A stretch of 7,606 bases of DNA, from positions 1 to 7,606 of the forward strand of contig JAEXHA010000048.1 in assembly GCA_023450335.1 (NCBI GenBank), in the 5' to 3' direction. Shown one piece after another: positions 1 to 6,942 of this stretch. Source of the DNA: Actinomycetes bacterium. Its GTDB lineage: Bacteria; Actinomycetota; Actinomycetes; Actinomycetales; Microbacteriaceae. A program made the translations under genes and the position numbers. Position 1 is the stretch's first letter; every line of letters begins with the position of its first letter. Below the pieces are notes generated by a model. That model worked only from the letters and a program-made list of their open reading frames with translations. It did not search any database and was not told where the DNA came from.

Positions 1-398
1 CGCTCGGCGTAGCCCAGCTCGGCGTCGTAGCCGAGGTCGGATTCCGTCGCGGGCTCGGCCGGCGCGCCGGGTTCGGCAGTCGCGTCTGCGGGCGCCGTCA
101 CGGCAGTGTCCGCGGCATCGGCCACCGGCGCGGCGGCGGGGACGAACGCGCGCAGCGACGCCACGCTGAGCGCGAGCAGCAGTCCGACCACGCCGGCGCC
201 GACGAGGATCGCCCCGGTCACGCCCCAGATCTGGCCGACGTAGACATCGCTGGTGGTGGCCGTGCCGTCGATAAGCCCGACATCCATGGTGCCGAGCTTG
301 GTCAGCAGCAGGTACGCACCGCCGACGGCGGAGGCGAGCGAGGCGGCGATCAGGATCCAGAACGGGATGCTGCGGATCAGACGGGGGCGGGGGTTCAT
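1..398 (-). CDS. Small two-helix membrane protein of unknown function, 3' end outside the window
   Basis: I do not recognise a named family. Reading leftwards from the ATG at 398-396, 132 codons are open to the window edge and no stop is reached. The start is supported by a GAGGAG ribosome binding site at 408-403, four bases upstream. The N-terminus is basic (MNPRPRLIRS). A first hydrophobic segment spans about residues 12-32 and a second about residues 57-82. A short, mostly polar loop lies between them. After residue 86 the chain becomes low-complexity, rich in Ala, Pro, Glu and Asp, and ends in the visible part with two near-identical Gly-Tyr-containing motifs (LGYDAE and LGYAE). By the positive-inside rule, the basic N-terminus and the acidic tail would both lie in the cytoplasm. 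This is inference. It sits 89 bases downstream of ctaA on the same strand and may share its transcript. A role with the respiratory chain is possible but not shown by the sequence. Confidence 0.75.
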   Translation of the reverse strand, partial: MNPRPRLIRSIPFWILIAASLASAVGGAYLLLTKLGTMDVGLIDGTATTSDVYVGQIWGVTGAILVGAGVVGLLLALSVASLRAFVPAAAPVADAADTAVTAPADATAEPGAPAEPATESDLGYDAELGYAE

Positions 399-487
399 GG
401 GGCTCCTCGGGGTCGTTCGGGTGGGTCGCCGCGGGAAACGGCTGCCCCCATTGGAACCCGGCGATCCGTATGCGAGCCCTGTGGCGG

Positions 488-1438
488 CTATGCGCGCGCT
501 GTGCGCGGTGCCGCCTTGAGTCTGAGCACCACCACCGTCATCGTCGCCGCGGCGAGGGCTGCCAGCACCATGTGCGCACCCACCGCGAGCTCGGGCAGGC
601 CGTTGCGCGCCTGGTACAGCCCCACCAGGATCTGCACGGCCTCCACCGCGAGCAGGACGGTCACCCAGCTGCGGGTGGGCAGTCCCTTGCCCCACGCCGC
701 GCCCGCGAGCACGAGGGTGAGCGCGAGCAGCGCGTAGCCGGGCCACGCGTGGACGTGCTCGAGGATCGTCGCGTCGAAGCCGTTGCGGCCCACCTGGGCA
801 TCGCCCGAGTGGGGGCCCGCGCCGGTGGTGAGCACGCCGACGGCGATCGTGAGGGCGAGGACGAAGGTCGTGATGTGGGTCGTGATCGCGTACCACCGTG
901 GCGCCGCGAGCTCACGCGGACCCGGCTCGGTGTTCAGGCGCACCAGCACCGCCGCGGTCACGCACACCAGCGCGAGGGAGGCCACGTAGTGGAAGCCGAC
1001 GATGAAGGGGTTCAGCCCCGTCCACACCGTGATGCCGCCGACGACCGCCTGCGCGACGATGCCGGCCATGATGACCCACGCCAGGGTGAACAGGTCGCGG
1101 CGGGTGCTGCGCAGCCGCCACACGAACACGAGCAGCAGCAGGGCGAACACGCCCAGCAGCGGGCTCATGAGACGGTTGCCGAACTCGATGAGCGAGTGGA
1201 TGCCGTCATCCACCAGCGCGGGAGTGGGAACCAGCGAGTCGGGGGTGCACAGCGGCCAGGTCGGGCACCCCAGGCCCGAACCGGTGAGGCGCACGGCGCC
1301 GCCGGTGGCGATGATCACGACGTTGCCGATGAAGTTCAGCCACGCGACCACGCGGAGGCGGCCGTCGACGCGACCGGGGAGCCCGCGGCGGCGTGCGGCG
1401 GCGTTCGAAGCGGTCATCGCGGTGGGCGCCGTGGTCAT
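488..1438 (-). CDS. ctaA: Heme A synthase (CtaA/COX15 family)
   Basis: This 316-residue integral membrane enzyme oxidises the C8 methyl group of heme O to a formyl group, giving heme A for aa3-type cytochrome c oxidase. About eight hydrophobic segments are visible (roughly residues 30-49, 92-107, 116-138, 147-168, 184-206, 229-248, 257-275 and 284-307), as the family expects. The signature after helix 1, GGAVRLTGSGLGCPTWPLC, carries the Cys pair C58 and C64, which resembles the extracellular disulfide pair of Bacillus CtaA. Other family marks are E85 in IEFGNR, H150 in GFHY, TGAGPHSGD at 205-213, H228/H230 in EHVHAW and H289 in GAHM. The EXXHR motif of Bacillus CtaA reads EFGNR here, so N88 stands where a heme-ligand His is expected. 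The frame stays open upstream to 2035, but homology begins near residue 28 and an AGGAGG site fixes the start at 1438. It is divergent from sufB. Confidence 0.93.
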   Translation of the reverse strand: MTTAPTAMTASNAAARRRGLPGRVDGRLRVVAWLNFIGNVVIIATGGAVRLTGSGLGCPTWPLCTPDSLVPTPALVDDGIHSLIEFGNRLMSPLLGVFALLLLVFVWRLRSTRRDLFTLAWVIMAGIVAQAVVGGITVWTGLNPFIVGFHYVASLALVCVTAAVLVRLNTEPGPRELAAPRWYAITTHITTFVLALTIAVGVLTTGAGPHSGDAQVGRNGFDATILEHVHAWPGYALLALTLVLAGAAWGKGLPTRSWVTVLLAVEAVQILVGLYQARNGLPELAVGAHMVLAALAAATMTVVVLRLKAAPRTARA

Positions 1439-1445
1439 GCGCGTT

Positions 1446-1451
1446 CCTCCT
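1446..1451 (-). promoter_or_regulatory. Ribosome binding site that sets the ctaA start
   Basis: On the minus strand AGGAGG is a full Shine-Dalgarno match, seven bases before the ATG at 1438. It decides the start, because the frame is open for a further 199 codons upstream into the antisense of sufB. A second in-frame ATG at 1417 lacks a comparable site. Confidence 0.85.
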
Positions 1452-1466
1452 GAGTGGCACCCGAGA

Positions 1467-1496
1467 GCCCGGCTGGGGCGCGCCCCGGCGCCGGGC
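1467..1496. repeat. Nested GC-rich inverted repeat in the ctaA leader
   Basis: Outer arms GCCCGGC (1467-1473) and GCCGGGC (1490-1496) are perfect reverse complements. Inside them GGGGCGCGCCCC (1475-1486) is a perfect 12-base palindrome. Folded as RNA, this gives a 7-pair outer stem and a 4-pair inner stem with a CGCG loop, separated by a small asymmetric bulge. It lies 16 bases upstream of the ctaA ribosome binding site. On the other strand it would sit around the -35 zone of a possible sufB promoter. It could be a leader hairpin, an operator, or chance structure in GC-rich DNA. There is no T-run, so it is not a typical intrinsic terminator. Confidence 0.5.
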
Positions 1497-1504
1497 GTTG
1501 CCTG

Positions 1505-1510
1505 TAGAGT
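1505..1510 (+). promoter_or_regulatory. Possible -10 element for the suf operon (weak)
   Basis: TAGAGT is the only plus-strand hexamer between 1439 and 1680 that fits the actinobacterial TANNNT -10 pattern. No recognisable -35 lies 16-18 bases upstream; that position falls in the inverted repeat at 1467-1496. If used, transcription would start near 1517 and sufB would have a leader of about 175 bases. This is a pattern match only. Confidence 0.22.
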
Positions 1511-1553
1511 TGAGGGGTGAGACGGCGAGGCTGAAGCCGAGCTCGTCCCCCCA

Positions 1554-1559
1554 AGTCTA
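1554..1559 (-). promoter_or_regulatory. Possible -10 element for ctaA (weak)
   Basis: TAGACT, read on the minus strand from 1559 to 1554, is the only hexamer in the intergenic region fitting TANNNT in this direction. No clear -35 is seen at the usual spacing. A start near 1547 would give ctaA a leader of roughly 110 bases that contains the hairpin at 1467-1496. Together with the candidate at 1505-1510, the two transcripts would run towards each other and overlap slightly. Confidence 0.22.
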
Positions 1560-1610
1560 GGCGCGCCGACAGGGCGCGGTCGGACGACGAAATCGAAGTG
1601 ACCCTGAAAG

Positions 1611-1653
1611 CGGCATCCCGCCCCCGCACACTCCACGGGGACCGGGAATGCCG
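1611..1653 (+). repeat. Two-tier hairpin in the sufB leader
   Basis: CGGCATCCC (1611-1619) pairs with GGGAATGCCG (1644-1653), giving nine base pairs with one bulged A. Inside, CCCCG (1622-1626) pairs with CGGGG (1636-1640) around a nine-base loop, CACACTCCA. The structure ends 27 bases before the sufB ribosome binding site. It could be a leader hairpin affecting sufB mRNA, or as DNA an operator for a suf regulator. No regulator gene lies in the window, and the loop does not match a regulator site that I can name. No T-run follows, so termination is unlikely. Confidence 0.45.
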
Positions 1654-1679
1654 GAGCGGATGACACCGTCGGGTCGCAG

Positions 1680-1685
1680 AGGAGG
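1680..1685 (+). promoter_or_regulatory. Ribosome binding site of sufB, favouring the second ATG
   Basis: AGGAGG lies three bases before the ATG at 1689 and nine bases before the in-frame ATG at 1695. Three bases is too short for efficient initiation and nine is comfortable. The protein beginning MSDVLIDRPEL at 1695 also matches the N-terminus I expect for actinobacterial SufB, so 1695 is chosen. Confidence 0.75.
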
Positions 1686-1694
1686 TAAATGCCC

Positions 1695-3113
1695 ATGTCG
1701 GATGTCCTGATCGACAGGCCTGAGCTCGACAGCCTCGGCGTGTACGAGTTCGGCTGGCACGATGCGGACGCGGCGGGTGCCAGCGCCAGACGAGGGCTCA
1801 GCGACCTCGTCGTGCGCGACATCTCCGCGCTCAAGTCGGAGCCGGAATGGATGCTCAAAACCCGGTTGAAGGGTCTGCAGCTGTTCGGCCGCAAGCCCAT
1901 GCCGACGTGGGGCGCAGACCTCAGCGAGATCGACTTCGACAACATCAAGTACTTCGTCCGCTCCACCGAGAAGCAGGCGCAGTCGTGGGAGGACCTCCCC
2001 GAGGACATCCGCAACACGTACGAGAAGCTCGGCATCCCGGAGGCCGAGCGGCAGCGTCTGGTCGCCGGTGTCGCCGCGCAGTACGAGTCCGAGGTCGTCT
2101 ACCACCAGATCCGCGAGGACCTGGAGCAGCAGGGCGTCATCTTCATGGACACCGACACGGCGCTGCGCGAGCACCCCGAATTCTTCGAGGAGTACTTCGG
2201 CACCGTCATCCCTGCCGGTGACAACAAGTTCGCGGCGCTGAACACCGCGGTGTGGTCGGGCGGCTCGTTCGTCTACGTGCCGCCGGGGGTGCACGTCGAG
2301 ATCCCGCTGCAGGCCTACTTCCGCATCAACACCGAGAACATGGGCCAGTTCGAGCGGACCCTGATCATCGCCGACGAGGGCTCGTACGTGCACTACATCG
2401 AAGGCTGCACGGCACCGATCTACAAGTCGGACTCGCTGCACTCGGCCGTCGTCGAGATCATCGTGAAGAAGAACGCCCGCGTGCGTTACACGACGATCCA
2501 GAACTGGTCGAACAACGTCTACAACCTCGTCACCAAGCGCGCCGTCGCCCACGAGGGCGCGACGATGGAGTGGGTCGACGGCAACATCGGCTCCAAGGTG
2601 ACGATGAAGTACCCGTCGATCTACCTCATGGGCGAGCACGCCAAGGGCGAGACCCTGTCGGTCGCCTTCGCCGGTCCCGGTCAGCACCAGGACGCCGGCG
2701 CGAAGATGATCCACATGGCGCCGCACACGCAGTCGTCGATCATCTCCAAGTCGATCGCCCGCGGCGGCGGGCGCGCGGGCTACCGCGGCGAGGTCCGCGT
2801 CGACGCGAACGCGCACCACTCCGCAAACACGGTCCGCTGTGACGCGCTCCTGGTCGACACGATCTCGCGTTCGGACACCTATCCGGCCATCGACATCCGC
2901 GTCGACGACGTCGAACTGGGCCACGAGGCCACCGTGTCGAAGGTGAGTGAAGAGCAGCTGTTCTACCTCATGAGCCGCGGCATGCCCGAGGACGAGGCCA
3001 TGGCCATGATCGTGCGCGGCTTCATCGAGCCGATCGCCCGCGAGCTGCCCATGGAGTACGCCCTCGAGCTGAACAAGCTCATCGAGATGGGCATGGAAGG
3101 ATCCGTCGGCTGA
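1695..3113 (+). CDS. sufB: Fe-S cluster assembly scaffold protein SufB
   Basis: SufB is the core subunit of the cytosolic SufBC2D complex on which new Fe-S clusters are built. The 472-residue protein is collinear with the family along its length. C238 in the EGCTAP motif matches the E. coli SufB Cys254 that receives sulfur. C382 (VRCDALL) with H410 and E411 (LGHEATVSK) match E. coli Cys405, His433 and Glu434 at the SufB-SufD interface where the cluster forms; the Cys-Glu spacing of 29 residues is identical. The C-terminus ends in the conserved GMEGSVG. There is no intein, although SufB inteins occur in mycobacteria. An alternative ATG at 1689 would add two residues (see the ribosome binding site at 1680). 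The stop overlaps the sufD start by one base (TGATG), suggesting coupled translation. Confidence 0.97.
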   Translation: MSDVLIDRPELDSLGVYEFGWHDADAAGASARRGLSDLVVRDISALKSEPEWMLKTRLKGLQLFGRKPMPTWGADLSEIDFDNIKYFVRSTEKQAQSWEDLPEDIRNTYEKLGIPEAERQRLVAGVAAQYESEVVYHQIREDLEQQGVIFMDTDTALREHPEFFEEYFGTVIPAGDNKFAALNTAVWSGGSFVYVPPGVHVEIPLQAYFRINTENMGQFERTLIIADEGSYVHYIEGCTAPIYKSDSLHSAVVEIIVKKNARVRYTTIQNWSNNVYNLVTKRAVAHEGATMEWVDGNIGSKVTMKYPSIYLMGEHAKGETLSVAFAGPGQHQDAGAKMIHMAPHTQSSIISKSIARGGGRAGYRGEVRVDANAHHSANTVRCDALLVDTISRSDTYPAIDIRVDDVELGHEATVSKVSEEQLFYLMSRGMPEDEAMAMIVRGFIEPIARELPMEYALELNKLIEMGMEGSVG

Positions 3114-4303
3114 TGACGACCGTGACTCAGGCCCCCGCCGCGGAGGGCCACATCGACCCTGCGGCCGCGTTCGTCCCCGTGCAGACCCGCTCGGAGCGTC
3201 CGCGCTCGTTCGACCCCGCCGACTTCGAGGCTCCCACCGGCCGTGAGGTCAACTGGAAGCACACGCCCGTGGCCCGGCTGCAGGCCGTGCTGACCGATGA
3301 GGACACCGAATCGGGCCCCGACAACGCGATCGACTACGACCTCAGTCGTGTTCCCGACGGCGTGCTCGTGCCGTCGGCAGGTCTCGACGCCGCCGTGCGC
3401 GGCGAGGTGTTCACACCCGAAGACCTGGCCAGCGCGCTGGCCTGGAAGAACGGCGTCAACGCCCTGCACCTGCGACTGCCCCAGGGTGCCGAGTTCGACG
3501 AGGCACTCCGCGTCGATCTGACCGGCCGCGGCGGCCACGCCCAGGCGCACGTGATCATCGAGGCGATGCCGCAGTCGCGGGGCACCGTGCTGCTGTATCA
3601 CTCGGGCACCGCCGATTACGCCCAGAACGTCGAGATCCTCGCCCGCGACGGCTCGCAGCTGACGGTCATCACCGCACAGCGCTGGGACGACGACGCCGTG
3701 CACGTGTCGGCGCACCAGGCCCGCGTCGACCGTGACGCCAGCCTCACCCACGTCGTGGTGAGCCTCGGCGGCGGCGTCGTGCGGGTCAACCCCTCGGTGG
3801 AGCTCGCCGGCGCCGGGGCCCACGGCAAGCTGTACGGGTTGTCGTTCGCCGACTCGGGCCAGCACCTGGAGAGTCAGGTGTTCCTGCACCACAAGGGACC
3901 GCACACCACCGGCGACGTGCTGTACAAGGGCGCGCTGCAGGGCGCGGACGCGCGCAGCGTGTGGATCGGCGACGTGCTGATCGGACCGGACGCCGTGGCG
4001 ACGGACTCGTATGAGGCCAACCGCAACCTGGTGCTCACCCAGGGTGCACGCGCCGACTCGATCCCGAACCTCGAGATCCAGACCGGTGACATCCTCGGCG
4101 CCGGCCACGCCAGCGCAACCGGGCGCTTCGACGACGAGCAGCTGTTCTACCTGCAGAGCCGCGGCATCGCCGAGGACGAGGCGCGGCGCCTCGTGGTGCT
4201 CGGCTTCCTGGGCGAGATCGTCCAGAAGACCGGCATCCCCGAACTCGAGGCCGAGCTGATCGCCGCCGTCGAGGCCGAGCTGGCCGAAGGCCCCGCAGCA
4301 TGA
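3113..4303 (+). CDS. sufD: Fe-S cluster assembly protein SufD
   Basis: SufD is the SufB paralogue that pairs with SufB and a SufC dimer in the SufBC2D scaffold, and it is linked to iron entry. The 396-residue protein shows the SufB/SufD beta-helix core and the family C-terminal block, DDEQLFYLQSRGI followed by a helical tail. H332 in GAGHASATG aligns with E. coli SufD His360, the residue that faces SufB Cys405 in the assembly site. The neighbouring Cys358 of E. coli is Ala330 here. An early motif, VNWKHTPVARLQ (about residues 44-55), fits the N-terminal region of actinobacterial SufD. A GGAAGGA sequence at 3095-3101 may assist initiation at eleven bases' distance, but the one-base overlap with sufB suggests translational coupling. 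Its stop overlaps the next gene as ATGA. Confidence 0.96.
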   Translation: MTTVTQAPAAEGHIDPAAAFVPVQTRSERPRSFDPADFEAPTGREVNWKHTPVARLQAVLTDEDTESGPDNAIDYDLSRVPDGVLVPSAGLDAAVRGEVFTPEDLASALAWKNGVNALHLRLPQGAEFDEALRVDLTGRGGHAQAHVIIEAMPQSRGTVLLYHSGTADYAQNVEILARDGSQLTVITAQRWDDDAVHVSAHQARVDRDASLTHVVVSLGGGVVRVNPSVELAGAGAHGKLYGLSFADSGQHLESQVFLHHKGPHTTGDVLYKGALQGADARSVWIGDVLIGPDAVATDSYEANRNLVLTQGARADSIPNLEIQTGDILGAGHASATGRFDDEQLFYLQSRGIAEDEARRLVVLGFLGEIVQKTGIPELEAELIAAVEAELAEGPAA

Positions 4304-4629
4304 CCGCGCACAGGGTGCTGAAGCTCAGCGAGCTGGAGCAGGACACCGCCGTGCGCGTGGTCATCGGCGACGTGCCGATCGCGGTCGTGCTCGACAGCGG
4401 CGGCGAAGTGCACGCCATCGGCGACACCTGCACCCACGGCGACATCTCGCTGGCGGAAGGCTTCGTCGAGGGTGATTCCCTCGAGTGCTGGGCCCACGGT
4501 TCGCGGTTCTCGCTGCGCACCGGCCGCCCCCTCAACCTGCCGGCGTACGAGCCGGTGCCCGTATACGCCGTCACGATCGAGGGCGATGACATCCTCATCG
4601 ACCCTGCCGTGACCAAAGAAGTGAACTGA
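4300..4629 (+). CDS. Rieske-type [2Fe-2S] ferredoxin in the suf operon
   Basis: This small soluble Rieske protein of 109 residues has no signal peptide or membrane anchor. The [2Fe-2S] ligands are plain: C44 and H46 in CTHG, then 16 residues, then C63 and H66 in CWAHGSRF, the Rieske spacing with two Cys and two His. The mostly beta-strand pattern matches ferredoxin subunits of non-heme iron dioxygenases (HcaC/BphF-like). No oxygenase or reductase gene is nearby. Instead it lies between sufD and sufC, an arrangement also familiar from other actinobacteria such as Streptomyces. A role as electron carrier in cluster assembly, for example in reducing sulfur or iron, is an inference; it could equally be a client or a sensor. 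The start overlaps the sufD stop by four bases, with GAAGG at 4286-4290 nine bases upstream. Confidence 0.93.
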   Translation: MTAHRVLKLSELEQDTAVRVVIGDVPIAVVLDSGGEVHAIGDTCTHGDISLAEGFVEGDSLECWAHGSRFSLRTGRPLNLPAYEPVPVYAVTIEGDDILIDPAVTKEVN

Positions 4630-4644
4630 AGAAGGAAGGCAGCA

Positions 4645-5427
<783 letters not shown>

Positions 5428-5436
5428 GATCGAGCC

Positions 5437-5766
5437 ATGACCGCCACCCTCACACCCGAGAAGTACGACGAGGTCACCGAGGCGCTCAAGGACGTCATGG
5501 ATCCCGAACTCGGGATCAATGTCGTCGACCTGGGGCTGATCTACGATCTCGCGTGGGATGACGAGAACGACGCGCTGGTCATCCACATGACCCTGACGTC
5601 GGCGGGCTGCCCTCTGACGGATGTGCTGGAAGAGCAGACCGCCCAGTCGCTGGACGGGGTCGTCGAGCAGTTCCGCATCAACTGGGTGTGGATGCCGCCG
5701 TGGGGCCCCGAGCGCATCACCGATGACGGACGCGACATGATGCGTGCCCTCGGCTTCGCGATCTGA
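5437..5766 (+). CDS. sufT: SufT-like Fe-S maturation factor (DUF59/MIP18 family)
   Basis: This 109-residue cytosolic protein belongs to the DUF59/MIP18 group, which includes SufT, PaaD and the eukaryotic CIA protein MIP18. SufT proteins support Fe-S cluster maturation or transfer to client proteins. The family marks are MDPELGINVVDLGLIYDL (21-38) and the reactive-Cys block TSAGCPLTDVLEEQ with C58. The WVWMPPWGPERIT stretch in the C-terminal half is also typical. The gene begins nine bases after sufC, and its likely ribosome binding site, AGGA at 5426-5429, overlaps the sufC TAG stop. Its place at the end of the suf genes agrees with the SufT role; in many actinobacteria sufS and sufU lie between sufC and this gene, and here they do not. 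PaaD, the phenylacetate-pathway relative, is unlikely given the neighbours. Confidence 0.92.
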   Translation: MTATLTPEKYDEVTEALKDVMDPELGINVVDLGLIYDLAWDDENDALVIHMTLTSAGCPLTDVLEEQTAQSLDGVVEQFRINWVWMPPWGPERITDDGRDMMRALGFAI

Positions 5767-5778
5767 CCGGCCGCCGCG

Positions 5779-6942
5779 ATGACGCCGACGGCACCGCTGA
5801 CCGCCCTGCCCCTCGACGTGCTGCGCCGCCGCAGCAGCACGAAGTGGCGCACGTACCCCGACGATGTGATCCCGATGTTCGTCGCCGAGACGGACTTCCC
5901 GCTGGCAGAGCCGATCACGCGGGTCCTCGCCGACGCCGTGGCCATCGGCGACACCGGCTACACCCCGCCCGACCCCGGCCTGCGCGACGCGTACGCCACG
6001 TTCGCGCGTCGCCGGTTCGGATGGGATGTCGATGCGAGCCGCATCCGCTCGACCGGTGACGTCATGATGGGCGTCGTCGAGCTGTTGCGGGCGACGATCT
6101 CGCCCGGTGACCGTGTCGTCATCACCCCGCCGGTGTACCCGCCGTTCAGCGTCTGCATCCCCGAGGCCGACGGCGTCGTCGAGTCGGTGCCGCTGCTCGA
6201 TACCGGCGCGGCATGGGAACTCGATCTGGTCGGCATCGAGTCGGCGTTGGCCGGCGGCGCCCGGGCCGTGCTGCTGTGCAACCCGCACAACCCGACCGGC
6301 ACCGTGCACTCGCGACAGTCCCTCGCCGCCCTCGGCGACCTGGCCGCGCGTTTCGGCGCGGTCGTGATCAGCGATGAGATCCACTCACCGCTGGTGCAGC
6401 CGGGGGTCGAGTTCACCCCGTTCCTGTCCGCGTCGGATTCGGCGGCCGAGGTCGGCTACGCCGTCACGAGCGCGTCGAAGGCGTTCAACCTGGCGGGCCT
6501 GAAATGCGCTCTCATGGTCACCGCCGCCCCGGCCACGACCGACATCGTGCGTGCCCTGCCCCCGGAGGTCGAGTGGCGCACCGGACTGTTCGGCGCGCTC
6601 GGCGGCGTCGCCGCGTTCAGCCCCGAATCCGACGCCTGGCTCGACGCGCAGCTGGCCGCCCTCGACGAGAACCGTCGGCTGCTGGCAGACCTGCTCGCCG
6701 AGCACCTGCCCCAGGCCCGCTATCGGATGCCGGACGCGGGCTATCTCGCATGGATCGACCTGTCGGCCTACGACTGGGGCGACGACCCGGTGCCGCACAT
6801 CCTCGCGGGGGCGCGGGTCGCCCTGCATCATGGCCCGCATTTCGGCGTGGAGGGCACCGGTCACGTGCGCCTCAACTTCGGTTGCGCGCCCGAGCTGCTT
6901 CGCGAGGCTGTGGCGCGCATCGGCGCGCTCGCCCGTGACTGA
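5779..6942 (+). CDS. MalY/PatB-type PLP-dependent C-S beta-lyase (aminotransferase fold)
   Basis: This fold-type I, class I/II PLP enzyme has 387 residues, usual for the MalY/PatB family. These enzymes cleave C-S bonds of cystathionine or cysteine by beta-elimination, giving pyruvate, ammonia and a thiol or sulfide; C. glutamicum AecD is an actinobacterial example. Visible features are the entry motif MFVAETDFPLAEP (about 33-45), YTPPDPGLR (about 59-67), Y120 in PPVYPPF (a PLP-stacking position), NPHNPTG (168-174), D199 in SDEIHSPL, the PLP-binding K234 in SASKAFNLAGLK, and the carboxylate-binding R364 in VRLNFG. It begins 12 bases after sufT without a visible Shine-Dalgarno sequence, so reinitiation after sufT is likely. 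A link to sulfur supply for the SUF system is attractive but unproven. It is not SufS, which belongs to class V with a mobile catalytic Cys. A true aminotransferase role is the main alternative. Confidence 0.88.
   Translation: MTPTAPLTALPLDVLRRRSSTKWRTYPDDVIPMFVAETDFPLAEPITRVLADAVAIGDTGYTPPDPGLRDAYATFARRRFGWDVDASRIRSTGDVMMGVVELLRATISPGDRVVITPPVYPPFSVCIPEADGVVESVPLLDTGAAWELDLVGIESALAGGARAVLLCNPHNPTGTVHSRQSLAALGDLAARFGAVVISDEIHSPLVQPGVEFTPFLSASDSAAEVGYAVTSASKAFNLAGLKCALMVTAAPATTDIVRALPPEVEWRTGLFGALGGVAAFSPESDAWLDAQLAALDENRRLLADLLAEHLPQARYRMPDAGYLAWIDLSAYDWGDDPVPHILAGARVALHHGPHFGVEGTGHVRLNFGCAPELLREAVARIGALARD

Noticed and set aside
470..1453. A 327-codon plus-strand frame opposite ctaA
   Set aside because: Arg, His, Gly and Glu-rich low-complexity translation opposite a clear eight-helix membrane protein; a shadow.
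1467..1496. Reading the inverted repeat as an intrinsic terminator
   Set aside because: No T-run follows on either strand, and the position before two gene starts does not suit termination.
1439..2035. An in-frame 199-codon extension upstream of ctaA on the minus strand, antisense to sufB
   Set aside because: The added sequence looks like antisense translation of sufB and the leader, with no heme A synthase character. A strong ribosome binding site at 1446-1451 places the start at 1438.
1695..3113. An intein in SufB, as known from mycobacteria
   Set aside because: The protein is collinear with ordinary SufB at 472 residues, with no inserted block.
1557..4108. Two long minus-strand frames opposite sufB (1557-2924) and sufD (2963-4108)
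   Set aside because: They are composition shadows of sufB and sufD, in the same register as other antisense frames of high-GC genes, with no recognisable domain and no ribosome binding site of note.
5779..6942. Calling the PLP enzyme SufS, the missing cysteine desulfurase
   Set aside because: The SASKAFNLAGLK lysine motif, NPHNPTG and VRLNFG belong to class I/II enzymes of the MalY/PatB type. SufS is class V and has a catalytic Cys near its C-terminus.
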